Part shown: positions 17,016-24,163 of the stretch, piece after piece | How the letters are laid out: the number at the start of each line of letters is the position of its first letter | How positions within the stretch are numbered: the first letter of the stretch is position 1 | Assembly: GCA_945897565.1 (NCBI GenBank) | Contig: CAMDFN010000010.1 | Span: 19,394 to 83,393, forward strand | Direction of reading: 5' to 3' | Source of the DNA: Chryseobacterium gleum | Lineage (GTDB): Bacteria; Bacteroidota; Bacteroidia; Flavobacteriales_D; Crocinitomicaceae | DNA: 64,000 nucleotides | Position numbers and translations under genes: made by a program | Notes under the pieces: model-generated | Database searches by the model: none | Seen by the model: the letters and a program-made list of their open reading frames with translations, nothing else | Told to the model about the DNA's origin: nothing

Positions 17016-17023
17016 CAAAATTA
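17016..17023 (-). promoter_or_regulatory. Promoter -7 box TAATTTTG, 4 bases before porin ATG
   Basis: On the minus strand TAATTTTG-CGTC-ATG. The box begins right after the U-tract of the rpsT terminator, so the usual -33 region would lie inside the terminator hairpin; no TTG at the normal distance is seen. Predicts a leaderless or nearly leaderless mRNA. Confidence 0.55.
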
Positions 17024-17024
17024 A

Positions 17025-17060
17025 GAAAAAAACAAGGGCCACCCCATAGAGGCAGCCCTT
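17025..17060 (-). terminator. Intrinsic terminator of the tRNA-Glu/rpsT unit
   Basis: On the minus strand AAGGGC (17060-17055) and GCCCTT (17039-17034) form a six-pair stem around a 15-base loop that can pair further, followed by G and seven consecutive T. It lies 23 bases after the rpsT stop. Confidence 0.75.
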
Positions 17061-17082
17061 CGAAATATATATAAAAGAAAGC

Positions 17083-17334
17083 TTAGAGCGCGTTGATGCG
17101 CACTTGCAAACCTGACTTAAGGTTGGCTGCTTTGTTTTTGTGAATGATATTGCGTTTCGCTAATTTGTCTAGCATAGCAACAACAGTAGGGAATAAACCA
17201 TCTGCTTCTTTGCGGTCTTTGGTAGCACGCAATGCACGCATAGCGTTACGCGTGGTTTTGTGCTGGTATTTGTTTAACACGCGCTTAGACTCGTTTGAAC
17301 GAATGCGCTTGATGGATGATTTATGATTTGCCAT
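17083..17334 (-). CDS. rpsT: 30S ribosomal protein S20
   Basis: An 83-residue, strongly basic protein with the S20 signature: [28 protein letters not shown] N-terminus, [17 protein letters not shown] and the C-terminal [15 protein letters not shown]. It binds 16S rRNA early in small-subunit assembly. It lies 33 bases downstream of two tRNA-Glu genes on the same strand with no exact promoter box between them, so it is probably co-transcribed with the tRNAs from the promoter at 17552-17581 and ends at the terminator 17025-17060. Confidence 0.97.
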   Translation of the reverse strand: MANHKSSIKRIRSNESKRVLNKYQHKTTRNAMRALRATKDRKEADGLFPTVVAMLDKLAKRNIIHKNKAANLKSGLQVRINAL

Positions 17335-17367
17335 GGCTATTTATATAATTAATCTCGTTAAAAAATG

Positions 17368-17439
17368 TAGCCCATAGGAGAATCGAACTCCTGTTACAAG
17401 GATGAAAACCTTGCGTCCTAACCACTAGACGAATGGGCC
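17368..17439 (-). tRNA. tRNA-Glu (UUC), copy 2, no encoded CCA
   Basis: A 72-base cloverleaf: acceptor GGCCCAT/ATGGGCT, D arm TCTAGTGGTTAGGA, anticodon stem-loop CAAGG-TTTTCAT-CCTTG giving anticodon TTC, and T loop TTCGATTC. The discriminator is A and the following bases are CAT, so the CCA end is not encoded. It differs from the other copy only at the discriminator base. Second in the transcript, 7 bases after the CCA of copy 1. Confidence 0.95.
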
Positions 17440-17446
17440 AAAAAAT

Positions 17447-17521
17447 TGGCAGCCCATAGGAGAATCGAACTCCTGTTACAAGGATGAAAACCTTGCGTCC
17501 TAACCACTAGACGAATGGGCC
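17447..17521 (-). tRNA. tRNA-Glu (UUC), copy 1, with encoded CCA
   Basis: Same 71-base body as copy 2 (anticodon TTC) but with discriminator G followed by an encoded CCA (17449-17447). It is first in the transcript, about 26-30 bases downstream of a consensus promoter. A small CCCA/TGGG hairpin lies in the leader before it. Confidence 0.95.
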
Positions 17522-17551
17522 AAAATGTCAAAACCCCAGAATTTGGGATTG

Positions 17552-17581
17552 CAAATATAGTAGGAATTTCTTGAAGCGCAA
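17552..17581 (-). promoter_or_regulatory. Consensus promoter of tRNA-Glu/rpsT unit (TTG-N19-TATATTTG)
   Basis: On the minus strand TTG (17581-17579), a spacer of exactly 19 bases and TATATTTG (17559-17552). This is a full match to the Bacteroidota housekeeping promoter and serves as the internal reference for the other boxes in this window. Confidence 0.8.
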
Positions 17582-17599
17582 GGGCGCTAGCGATTTTTT

Positions 17600-18307
17600 T
17601 TAAGAATTTTCAGGGGCATCTGAACTCATTTTAAAGCCAAGCCGCTTACCTGTTTTGAGTTTGAGCTGTTCACCCATCATGAAAATCTGACCCACACTCA
17701 CATTGTCCATGTACTCAAACGGTGGAATATAGAGGTCAAACTGCAACGCATAAGCAAATGCCATCTGAGCAATGAGCTGCAAGAGTTGTTCGGAAAGCAG
17801 CATGTGTTGTGGATCATTGAAAGTAGCACCCAATGAACCTTTACCTTCAATGAAAAAATGCCTTTCATGATTGACAAAAATACGCGCGATCAAATTGCCC
17901 ATATCATCCAGGCGATTTTGCTGCATGGATTCTGCCAAAAAATTGTAGATATGGATAGTGCCAAAATAGCCATTGTTGGGATCCGACTTGAAATAAGCGG
18001 TTCCCCATAACGGATTGGAGTCTGGCAAACGAAAAACGTTGTGGTGTAAATTGAATACGAGTACATCACTGCCGATATATACATGGAATTCGTGGTCACC
18101 CCTATCCTTGATCCAAAGGCGCACGCGCTCATCGGTAATGACCTCTTTAAGTGAATTGAGTTCTTTATCAATGAGGGCTCGGAGTTCTGTAAAAACACGC
18201 TCACTATCATCGGCAATATCTTGTTTGAGGGCCGATTTATGTAATAAAATATCTATGAGTTGTTGTCTGTTGGCAACAATTTGGTCATTAGCAGGTTTTT
18301 TCTTCAT
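17600..18307 (-). CDS. Unknown conserved-type cytoplasmic protein (235 aa)
   Basis: I do not recognise a family. The 235-residue product has no signal peptide or membrane segment. It starts with a basic, helical region (residues 1-60: NRQQLIDILLHKSALKQDIADDSE) and continues as a mixed alpha/beta domain rich in aromatic residues (DHEFHVYIGSDVLVFNLHHN, YFGTIHIYNFLAES, IFVNHERHFFIEGKGSLG), ending with a lysine-rich strand. The intact frame, good codon usage and position between the tRNA unit and the lipid kinase support a real gene. It is not obviously part of an operon: the tRNA promoter lies just downstream of its stop and the yegS-like gene is divergent. Confidence 0.7.
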   Translation of the reverse strand: MKKKPANDQIVANRQQLIDILLHKSALKQDIADDSERVFTELRALIDKELNSLKEVITDERVRLWIKDRGDHEFHVYIGSDVLVFNLHHNVFRLPDSNPLWGTAYFKSDPNNGYFGTIHIYNFLAESMQQNRLDDMGNLIARIFVNHERHFFIEGKGSLGATFNDPQHMLLSEQLLQLIAQMAFAYALQFDLYIPPFEYMDNVSVGQIFMMGEQLKLKTGKRLGFKMSSDAPENS

Positions 18308-18397
18308 GGCATTATATTTGCTGTTAAAAATACCTCAAAAGCGGGAGTTGACGACAAAACATCGATAAATCTTTATGAGCCTTTGACAAAAAATGTT

Positions 18398-18405
18398 TAA
18401 CTTTG
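18398..18405 (+). promoter_or_regulatory. Promoter -7 box TAACTTTG for the lipid kinase gene
   Basis: Exact TAnnTTTG match 30 bases before the ATG at 18436. A TTTA at 18372-18375 is 22 bases upstream and may act as a weak -33 element. Unlike several other genes here, this mRNA would have a leader of roughly 25 bases. Confidence 0.45.
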
Positions 18406-18435
18406 AGAAAAGCGCATTTCGTGCAGTCTAAAAAA

Positions 18436-19314
18436 ATGAAAAAACGCATTTGGTTTATCATCAATCCCATCTCAGGTGTTCGCCGCAAAGACGACATCCC
18501 CGCGCTTATCCGTCGTTTTTTAGACCACAACACCTACACTTTTGAAATCCAATATACCAAACACAAAGGCCACGCTATAGAACTCGCTCAAAACGCAGTT
18601 CAATTAGGCGTAGACATCGTTTGTGCTGTTGGTGGCGATGGCTCTGTACACGAAGTGGGCACAGCACTTATCGGTACCAAAACCAGCCTAGCCGTTATCC
18701 CCATCGGATCTGGCAACGGCCTTGCACGCCACATGTTCATTCCGCGCAACATCAAAAAAGCGATTCAAACCATCAATCTCAACCAACAAATCATCATGGA
18801 TACCGTCATGGTCAACGACCAGCCTTTCCTTGGTGTTGGTGGCTATGGGCTAGATGCCATTATTGCCAAAAAGTTCGACGAAGACCATAAACGCGGTTTT
18901 TTAACGTACGTCAAGCATGTCTTCAAAGAGTTTTTCCGCTATAACCCCATGAACATCTCCATCGATACCAATGGGCAAATCAAAAAACTTCCAGTAGTTC
19001 TTTGCACCATCGCCAATACCTCAGAATTTGGCAATGGTTTTAAAGTATCTCCAAAATCAGATGCCACCGATGGCAAACTCGAGTTATTTCTACTCAAGCC
19101 TTTTTCCTTATTTGGCATCCCAAAAATGATTTACCAGTTCTTTACAGGTCGATCTGATCAGTCCATTTACTCAGAGGTCATTTCATTTAAAAAAGCAAAA
19201 ATCTCACTCCCTAATGGTGTTGCACACCACGACGGCGAACCCTTAATAGTCATGCGCGAAATCAATGTGCGCGTAGTTCCGCACTCACTTCATATCATCG
19301 TAGGTCAAAAATAA
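18436..19314 (+). CDS. Diacylglycerol/lipid kinase, YegS/DgkB-like
   Basis: A 292-residue member of the DAGK catalytic family that phosphorylates a membrane lipid such as diacylglycerol. The ATG at 18436 begins the typical N-terminus MKKRIWFIINPISG; earlier in-frame codons overlap the promoter region. Motifs: INPISGVRR, the ATP-loop AVGGDGSVHEVG (about residues 68-79), IPIGSGNGLARH and the C-terminal HHDGEP with the metal-site Asp. The lipid substrate cannot be told apart from sequence. The last base overlaps the start of the next gene. Confidence 0.9.
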   Translation: MKKRIWFIINPISGVRRKDDIPALIRRFLDHNTYTFEIQYTKHKGHAIELAQNAVQLGVDIVCAVGGDGSVHEVGTALIGTKTSLAVIPIGSGNGLARHMFIPRNIKKAIQTINLNQQIIMDTVMVNDQPFLGVGGYGLDAIIAKKFDEDHKRGFLTYVKHVFKEFFRYNPMNISIDTNGQIKKLPVVLCTIANTSEFGNGFKVSPKSDATDGKLELFLLKPFSLFGIPKMIYQFFTGRSDQSIYSEVISFKKAKISLPNGVAHHDGEPLIVMREINVRVVPHSLHIIVGQK

Positions 19315-19769
19315 TGTCTGCTTCTTTTCAATTAGATCTCGAGGCCATGTTGGCCCAACTTTCAGCTCTCAAATCAAACACCGCACCCACATGGGGGCAA
19401 ATGAGCCCGCAGCGCATGGTTGAACACCTCGCAGACGCGCTTTACATGTCTATGGGGCAAGGTGAATTCAAGTTAGAAGTTCCCGAAGACCGCATTGAGC
19501 GCATGCAAGCTTGGCTTGCATCTGACAAACCAATGGCCAAAGACATTCAAGTCTCTTTTGCGACGCCAGAAATGCAGCACCGCAACGACGAACTCGAAAC
19601 CGCTATCGATGAGTTCACAGACGCGTTTTTGTCTTTTTTAGAGCATTACGAAGAAAATGAAAGCGCAACGGCCGTACATCCTTTTTATGGCCAACTCAAT
19701 TACATTCAGTGGCAACGCTTGCACACCAAGCACTTCGCGCATCACTTTGAGCAGTTTGGTCTGATCTAA
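19314..19769 (+). CDS. DinB/DUF1569-like helical protein
   Basis: A 151-residue soluble helical protein. WGQMSPQRMVEHLAD near the N-terminus, AVHPFYGQLN and WQRLHTKHFAHHFEQFG at the C-terminus resemble the DUF1569 branch of the DinB-like metalloprotein superfamily, in which three histidines bind a divalent metal; candidate ligands are the His in VEHLAD and those in HTKHFAHH. The substrate is unknown. It shares one base with the lipid kinase gene (TAATG), so the two are co-translated. Confidence 0.7.
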   Translation: MSASFQLDLEAMLAQLSALKSNTAPTWGQMSPQRMVEHLADALYMSMGQGEFKLEVPEDRIERMQAWLASDKPMAKDIQVSFATPEMQHRNDELETAIDEFTDAFLSFLEHYEENESATAVHPFYGQLNYIQWQRLHTKHFAHHFEQFGLI

Positions 19770-19813
19770 GCTCAGCTTTCTTTAAATACTTTCATAAACA
19801 AAAGAATTTTCAG

Positions 19814-19975
19814 ATGCGTCATCCGCTATTTCTTGCTTTAGCTATTGGCTTTACACTAGGCACCCTCAATCACTTTTACCTTAAATCCAAGGGACACAAG
19901 AGCGCCGCACAATGGTTCATCCAAATTGTGGTGTTTTTTGCTTTAGCTTTTAGTGTATTGAAGTTTATGAAGTAG
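19814..19975 (+). CDS. Small membrane protein, 53 aa
   Basis: A short frame (ATG 19814, TAG 19973-19975) in what would otherwise be a 228-base gap. The product has two hydrophobic segments, MRHPLFLALAIGFTLGTL and WFIQIVVFFALAFSVLKF, separated by a polar, lysine-rich loop (YLKSKGHKS), so it would be a helical hairpin in the inner membrane. It lies 44 bases after the DinB-like gene on the same strand and ends 22 bases before the convergent DUF1295 gene. Codon use resembles the neighbours. I do not recognise a family, and reality is inferred from composition and position. Confidence 0.55.
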   Translation: MRHPLFLALAIGFTLGTLNHFYLKSKGHKSAAQWFIQIVVFFALAFSVLKFMK

Positions 19976-19997
19976 AAAAACCGCCCCTAACACCTCT

Positions 19998-20927
19998 TTA
20001 TTTTCCAAATTTCAGAAACGGAACAAACCTCGGCACGCGTTTTTGGTAATCTTTGTAGGCTGGGTATTTGTTGGCAGAGAGCTCCTCAGAGAAGTCTGAG
20101 CTTCCTTTGAAAAGAATCAACAATAAAACACAACCACCAATTGTCCAGTTGACCCATTGCCCTGTCGCATTGACGCTAAATAAATAGAAGATGACCCAAA
20201 TGCTTTGCTCCATGGCATAATTTGGATGGCGAACGATGCCCCACAAACCCGTTGAAACAAAACCTTTTTCGTAGTCGCCGAGTGCTTCACCTGCTTTGAT
20301 GCGGCGGTGTTTTTCGGTTTGAAAAACATATTGTTGTTGATCGGCCACAAATTCAATGGCTACGGCAAGCAACATCAGTGCAGCCAAGAGGTAATCTACG
20401 GCATTCAGTTGCGGATGAGCTTGATCTGAAAGTGCAGCTAAAATAGGGACTGTAAAAGAGAAGATGAGGATGTTTTGATAAGCAGAGATGAAGAACAAAT
20501 TGAAAAGACCCCAAATGAATTTGTTATTGAAACCAGGTCGCTTGCGGAGTTCTTCCCAACGGTAGTCTTCTTCACCCGCCCAAAATTGCAAGGTGTAAGC
20601 GCCGCGGCGTGCAAAATTAAAGGTCAGGCGTGCACCCCAAATCGTGACAAGTACAGCCATCAAAACCATGCGCTCAGACAATTCGGGTGCCAATAGCGTC
20701 ATGTGCCAGACATAATAGATCGGGACAATACTCCAGAGTTTATCGACCTGGAAGTTGTTGCGAGAAATTTCTCCAACCACAAAGCAATAGGCAATGACAA
20801 TTCCGACCGGTAAGTACATTTGGGCTAATATGTCATATTGCAACTCGCTCGGCGTATAGCCAAAGTTGAGACAAATAAGCGGCGCAACAACGACAGTAAA
20901 AATCAGAAGTAGGATAGTGAGTAGCAT
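19998..20927 (-). CDS. DUF1295 family membrane protein (steroid 5-alpha-reductase-like)
   Basis: A 309-residue integral membrane protein with about seven hydrophobic helices. The DUF1295 hallmarks are visible: FQVDKLWSIVPI, WGARLTFNFARRG, EDYRWEELRK, and the C-terminal TGLWGIVRHPNYAMEQSIW, which in related reductases and methyltransferases forms the NADPH- or SAM-binding part. It probably acts on a lipid in the inner membrane; substrate unknown. It is followed on the same strand by nothing and preceded, 70 bases upstream, by the MscS-type gene. Confidence 0.85.
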   Translation of the reverse strand: MLLTILLLIFTVVVAPLICLNFGYTPSELQYDILAQMYLPVGIVIAYCFVVGEISRNNFQVDKLWSIVPIYYVWHMTLLAPELSERMVLMAVLVTIWGARLTFNFARRGAYTLQFWAGEEDYRWEELRKRPGFNNKFIWGLFNLFFISAYQNILIFSFTVPILAALSDQAHPQLNAVDYLLAALMLLAVAIEFVADQQQYVFQTEKHRRIKAGEALGDYEKGFVSTGLWGIVRHPNYAMEQSIWVIFYLFSVNATGQWVNWTIGGCVLLLILFKGSSDFSEELSANKYPAYKDYQKRVPRFVPFLKFGK

Positions 20928-20997
20928 ATTTAATTCAGTTTAGCACCACATTCAAAAAATGCGGCAATGGGTTCGGGACCGAAAATAAGAAAAAACT

Positions 20998-21798
20998 TTA
21001 AGACTTTGCAAAAGTGATTTGCGCACTTCTTAGTGCCTCTATGACTGCTTGCTGACCTTCATGGAATACAACTCCAAAGTCTGCATTTTTAACCCAACAG
21101 CGCACCTGCATATGCAAACCTGCTTCATTGAGTTGCTGCACCCCAACAACTGGTTCGGGTTTTTGTAAAATGCGCTTGTCTAAAGCCAAGCTCGCTTTGA
21201 TTATTTCTTGAATTTGACTGATCTGCACCGTTTGGTCAAAGACGAAGGTCCATTCGATTCTTCTGTTTTTCTCTTTCGTGTAATTGATGATAGTGCCATT
21301 TGCGAGCGGCCCATTTGGGTACACTAAGGTTTTGTTGTCGGCAGTAACTAAATAGGTATTGAAAATTTGAATTTCTGATACCACACCTTGTTCACCTAAT
21401 GCTTTGATATCGTCACCCAATTTGAAGGGCTTGAGCACGAGAATCATGATGCCACCCGCAAAGTTCGAAAGCGTACCTGAAAAAGCCATACCGATAGCAA
21501 TACCCGCGGCGCCAATTAAGGTCAGAAAGGAAGTCATTTCGACACCTAATTGCGTAATGGCGGTGATAGAGACCATAATTTTGAGCGCCATCGATAAAAA
21601 ACTCGTTAGAAATGAAATGAGCCCAGGGTCGGTTTCACTTTTGCGCAAAATTCTATTGACCAAGCGTGTCAGGACACCCGTTAGCCAAAAACCAACTACG
21701 GCAATGACGATGGCCAGCACCAAATTCGTGAGTAAAGCAAAAATAACTTTACTTAAATCTCCGGTTTTGAGATCAAAAAGTGTTTCTATAAAGTGCAT
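20998..21798 (-). CDS. Small mechanosensitive channel, MscS family
   Basis: A 266-residue MscS-type channel opened by membrane tension. Three N-terminal membrane helices are visible (about residues 18-45, 62-85 and 90-120), the last being the pore-lining, Gly/Ala-rich GAAGIAIGMAFSGTLSNFAGG helix. The MscS beta domain follows (FKLGDDIKALGEQGVVSEIQIFNTYL) and the C-terminal alpha/beta domain runs to the end. A second, longer MscS homologue lies at 28302-29426. Its start is divergent from alkB, with 26 bases between the two start codons. Confidence 0.93.
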   Translation of the reverse strand: MHFIETLFDLKTGDLSKVIFALLTNLVLAIVIAVVGFWLTGVLTRLVNRILRKSETDPGLISFLTSFLSMALKIMVSITAITQLGVEMTSFLTLIGAAGIAIGMAFSGTLSNFAGGIMILVLKPFKLGDDIKALGEQGVVSEIQIFNTYLVTADNKTLVYPNGPLANGTIINYTKEKNRRIEWTFVFDQTVQISQIQEIIKASLALDKRILQKPEPVVGVQQLNEAGLHMQVRCWVKNADFGVVFHEGQQAVIEALRSAQITFAKS

Positions 21799-21813
21799 GT
21801 CGTAATTTTATCA

Positions 21814-21821
21814 CAAAAATA
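21814..21821 (-). promoter_or_regulatory. Promoter -7 box TATTTTTG for the small MscS gene
   Basis: Exact TAnnTTTG match on the minus strand, 15 bases before the ATG at 21798 and inside the 26-base region shared with the divergent alkB gene. No TTG is seen at normal -33 distance; that region would be within the alkB coding sequence. Confidence 0.4.
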
Positions 21822-21824
21822 GAA

Positions 21825-22436
21825 ATGTTTAGCGAGTATGAAAATTCGGATCCAATCTGCGTTGTTGCCACCGACGGCACGGCCGAATACTTTGCGAATT
21901 TTTTAGATCCTGTTGCTGCCACGCACTTATTTGAGCAGCTGCTTACTCAAAAGTCTTTTCAACAAAACGAAATCATTCTATTCGGAAAAAAAATCAAGGT
22001 CCCGAGACTAGAAGCCTACTATGCCCTCAATGGCGAACAATATGGCTATTCTGGTCAGCAACTGAAGCCTGAAAAATTTCCTGTATTCCTAAATGAACTC
22101 CGCCTCAGCGTAGAGAAAAGAACGGGTTATGCTTATAACGCGCTGCTGATCAATTACTATCGAGATGGGCAAGATTCAAATGGTTGGCATGCCGACAACG
22201 AAAAAGCACTCGGACACAACCCCAGTATTGCCTCGCTCAGTTTAGGTGCAGCGCGCCCTTTTGAACTCAAGCATTTGGCCTCAGGGCACAAAAAAAGTAT
22301 CTTGTTGGCACACGGCAGTTTACTCCACATGCATGGGGCGCTGCAACATCACTACAAACACCAACTACCTAAAAAACGTGGCATGACAAGTGCTAGAATC
22401 AATTTAACCTTTCGTTGGATACAGCCGTCTAGCTGA
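21825..22436 (+). CDS. alkB: Alpha-ketoglutarate-dependent dioxygenase, AlkB family
   Basis: A 203-residue Fe(II)/2-oxoglutarate dioxygenase that removes alkyl adducts from nucleic-acid bases. The metal and cofactor residues are visible: WHADNEKALG (His and Asp of the HxD motif), LLHMHGALQHHYKH (second His) and SARINLTFRW (Arg for 2-oxoglutarate). PRLEAYYALNGEQYGYSG and NYYRDGQDSNGWH are typical of the ALKBH2/3-like branch. It is monocistronic or leads into ribD, 19 bases downstream, which however has its own promoter box. Confidence 0.93.
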   Translation: MFSEYENSDPICVVATDGTAEYFANFLDPVAATHLFEQLLTQKSFQQNEIILFGKKIKVPRLEAYYALNGEQYGYSGQQLKPEKFPVFLNELRLSVEKRTGYAYNALLINYYRDGQDSNGWHADNEKALGHNPSIASLSLGAARPFELKHLASGHKKSILLAHGSLLHMHGALQHHYKHQLPKKRGMTSARINLTFRWIQPSS

Positions 22437-22442
22437 AATCAG

Positions 22443-22450
22443 TAACTTTG
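22443..22450 (+). promoter_or_regulatory. Promoter -7 box TAACTTTG, 5 bases before ribD ATG
   Basis: TAACTTTG-GGTCA-ATG, exact TAnnTTTG match starting 6 bases after the alkB stop. The nearest upstream TTG (22415) leaves a 25-base spacer, longer than consensus. Predicts a leaderless or nearly leaderless ribD mRNA. Confidence 0.55.
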
Positions 22451-22455
22451 GGTCA

Positions 22456-23490
22456 ATGAAGCCTCAAGACTACATGCAGCGCTGCCTTGACCTCGCTATT
22501 TTAGGGCAGGGATTGGTTGCCCCCAACCCAATGGTGGGCTGTGTAATTGTCAAAAATGGCAAGATCATCGGCGAAGGTTACCATCAAGCATTTGGAGGTC
22601 CGCATGCAGAGGTGAACGCTATTGCAGCTGTGACAGATCAGCAAGAACTCAAAGGCGCAACCGTTTATGTCAGTTTAGAACCCTGCGCGCATTTTGGCAA
22701 AACACCACCTTGCAGCAATTTACTCATTGATAAAAAAGTAGCAAAAGTTGTAGTGGCTTGTGAAGACCCCAACCCAAAGGTAGCTGGCAAAGGCATCGAG
22801 CGCCTCAGTAAAGCAGGTATCCAAGTGGAGGTGGGCGTACTCGAATCTGCTGCCAAACAACTCAATAAACGCTTTTTTTGTTTTCATCAAAAACAAAGAC
22901 CACATGTCGTGCTCAAATGGGCACAAACCAAAGACGGCTTCCTTGACCGCTTGCGCGCTGCCGAACAAAAAGAGATCAATTGGATATCCTCAGAAGAGTC
23001 TAGATCATTGGTGCACCATTGGAGAAGCCAAGAAATGAGTATCCTCGTTGGTAAACACACCGCCCTCAATGACAACCCTTCTTTAACGGTAAGAGAAGTC
23101 AGTGGTAAAAACCCAATCAGGATTTTAATTGACAGCCAACTTCAAGTTCAAAACGACATCAGTTTGTTTTCAGAAGATGCCCCAACACTCATCTTCAATC
23201 GGCTCAAAAATGAAACAAAAGGCAATATTGAATGGATTAAAATTCAAGAAACTGCCACCAAAAATATCCTCGAAGAACTTTACAAACGCTCCATCCATTC
23301 CGTAATGGTAGAGGGCGGTAGCCGAACCCTGCAATATTTCATCATCGATAACGTTTGGGACGAAGCGTATGTGCTGGTAGGAGACTTGAACTACGGTGAA
23401 GGGGTCAAAGCACCTGTATTGAATCGGGTGCCAACGAATGTCCACTCTTTCGGTACAGACCAAATTTATTATTATAAACGACGCACGTGA
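22456..23490 (+). CDS. ribD: Bifunctional riboflavin deaminase/reductase
   Basis: RibD performs the second and third steps of riboflavin synthesis: deamination of diaminohydroxyphosphoribosylaminopyrimidine and reduction of the ribose. The N-terminal cytidine-deaminase-like domain (about 1-145) has the zinc site GGPHAEVNAI and SLEPCAHFGKTPPC; the C-terminal reductase domain (about 150-344) has KWAQTKDGFLD and SVMVEGGSRTL. At 344 residues the length is typical. Its stop overlaps the GTG start of the next gene (GTGA). No FMN riboswitch is possible upstream: only 19 bases separate it from alkB. Confidence 0.95.
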   Translation: MKPQDYMQRCLDLAILGQGLVAPNPMVGCVIVKNGKIIGEGYHQAFGGPHAEVNAIAAVTDQQELKGATVYVSLEPCAHFGKTPPCSNLLIDKKVAKVVVACEDPNPKVAGKGIERLSKAGIQVEVGVLESAAKQLNKRFFCFHQKQRPHVVLKWAQTKDGFLDRLRAAEQKEINWISSEESRSLVHHWRSQEMSILVGKHTALNDNPSLTVREVSGKNPIRILIDSQLQVQNDISLFSEDAPTLIFNRLKNETKGNIEWIKIQETATKNILEELYKRSIHSVMVEGGSRTLQYFIIDNVWDEAYVLVGDLNYGEGVKAPVLNRVPTNVHSFGTDQIYYYKRRT

Positions 23491-24137
23491 AAAAAATCAG
23501 TCTACTCATCAGTTCCCTATTTATTTCATTAGGTATTTTGGCGCAAAGCTATCAGTTGGCCGTACTGAAGTACAACGGCGGTGGCGACTACTACGCCAAC
23601 CCTACGGCACTGCCCAACTTGATCAAATTCTGCAATACAGAACTCGGCACGAGTATTTCCAAAGAAGTACCTTATGTAGAAGTGGGTAGCGCAGATCTTT
23701 TTCAATACCCCTTCTTGCACATGACCGGACACGGCAATGTGGTGTTTTCAAAGTCAGAAGCCTTGAATCTGAGAACTTATTTACTCTCTGGAGGCTTTTT
23801 GCATATAGACGACAACTACGGCATGGATGGTTTCATTCGGGCTGAACTCAAAAAAGTATTTCCAGATGCAATCCTGACAGAGGTGCCGTCTAGCCATCCG
23901 ATATTTGCTGCGCGTTATGCTTTCCCCAATGGCTTGCCCAAAATTCATGAGCACGATGGCAAACGCCCCCAAGCTTTTGGTATTGTAATCGATGGCAGAT
24001 TGGTGTGCTTGTATACCTATGAAACCGATTTATCTGACGGCTGGGAAGACCCGCAAGTACACAACGACCCACAAGAAAAAAGACGACAAGCACTCCAAAT
24101 GGGAGCGAATATCGTCTCTTATGCTTTTTCGAATTGA
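23487..24137 (+). CDS. DUF4159 domain protein, exported
   Basis: A 216-residue protein with a signal peptide (about residues 1-20, ending ILAQ) followed by a DUF4159 domain: LKYNGGGDYYANPTALPNLIKFC, the FLHMTGHGNVVFS block, GFLHIDDNYGMDGFIRAELKKVFP and the C-terminal LSDGWEDPQVHND. The fold of this family resembles class-I glutamine amidotransferase-like proteins, with unknown activity. The start is GTG at 23487, overlapping the ribD stop by 4 bases; no ATG lies near. Its position behind ribD looks accidental rather than functional. Confidence 0.85.
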   Translation: MKKISLLISSLFISLGILAQSYQLAVLKYNGGGDYYANPTALPNLIKFCNTELGTSISKEVPYVEVGSADLFQYPFLHMTGHGNVVFSKSEALNLRTYLLSGGFLHIDDNYGMDGFIRAELKKVFPDAILTEVPSSHPIFAARYAFPNGLPKIHEHDGKRPQAFGIVIDGRLVCLYTYETDLSDGWEDPQVHNDPQEKRRQALQMGANIVSYAFSN

Positions 24138-24143
24138 TCTAGC

Positions 24144-24161
24144 TGCAACTTTCTAGTTGCA
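24144..24161. terminator. Short hairpin between convergent genes
   Basis: TGCAACT-TTCT-AGTTGCA forms a perfect seven-pair stem with a four-base loop between the stop of the DUF4159 gene and the convergent PPIase gene. There is no T-tract on either side, so termination activity is uncertain. Confidence 0.35.
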
Positions 24162-24163
24162 AC

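Noticed and set aside
22437..22455. FMN riboswitch upstream of ribD
   Set aside because: Only 19 bases separate alkB and ribD, far too few for the RFN element.
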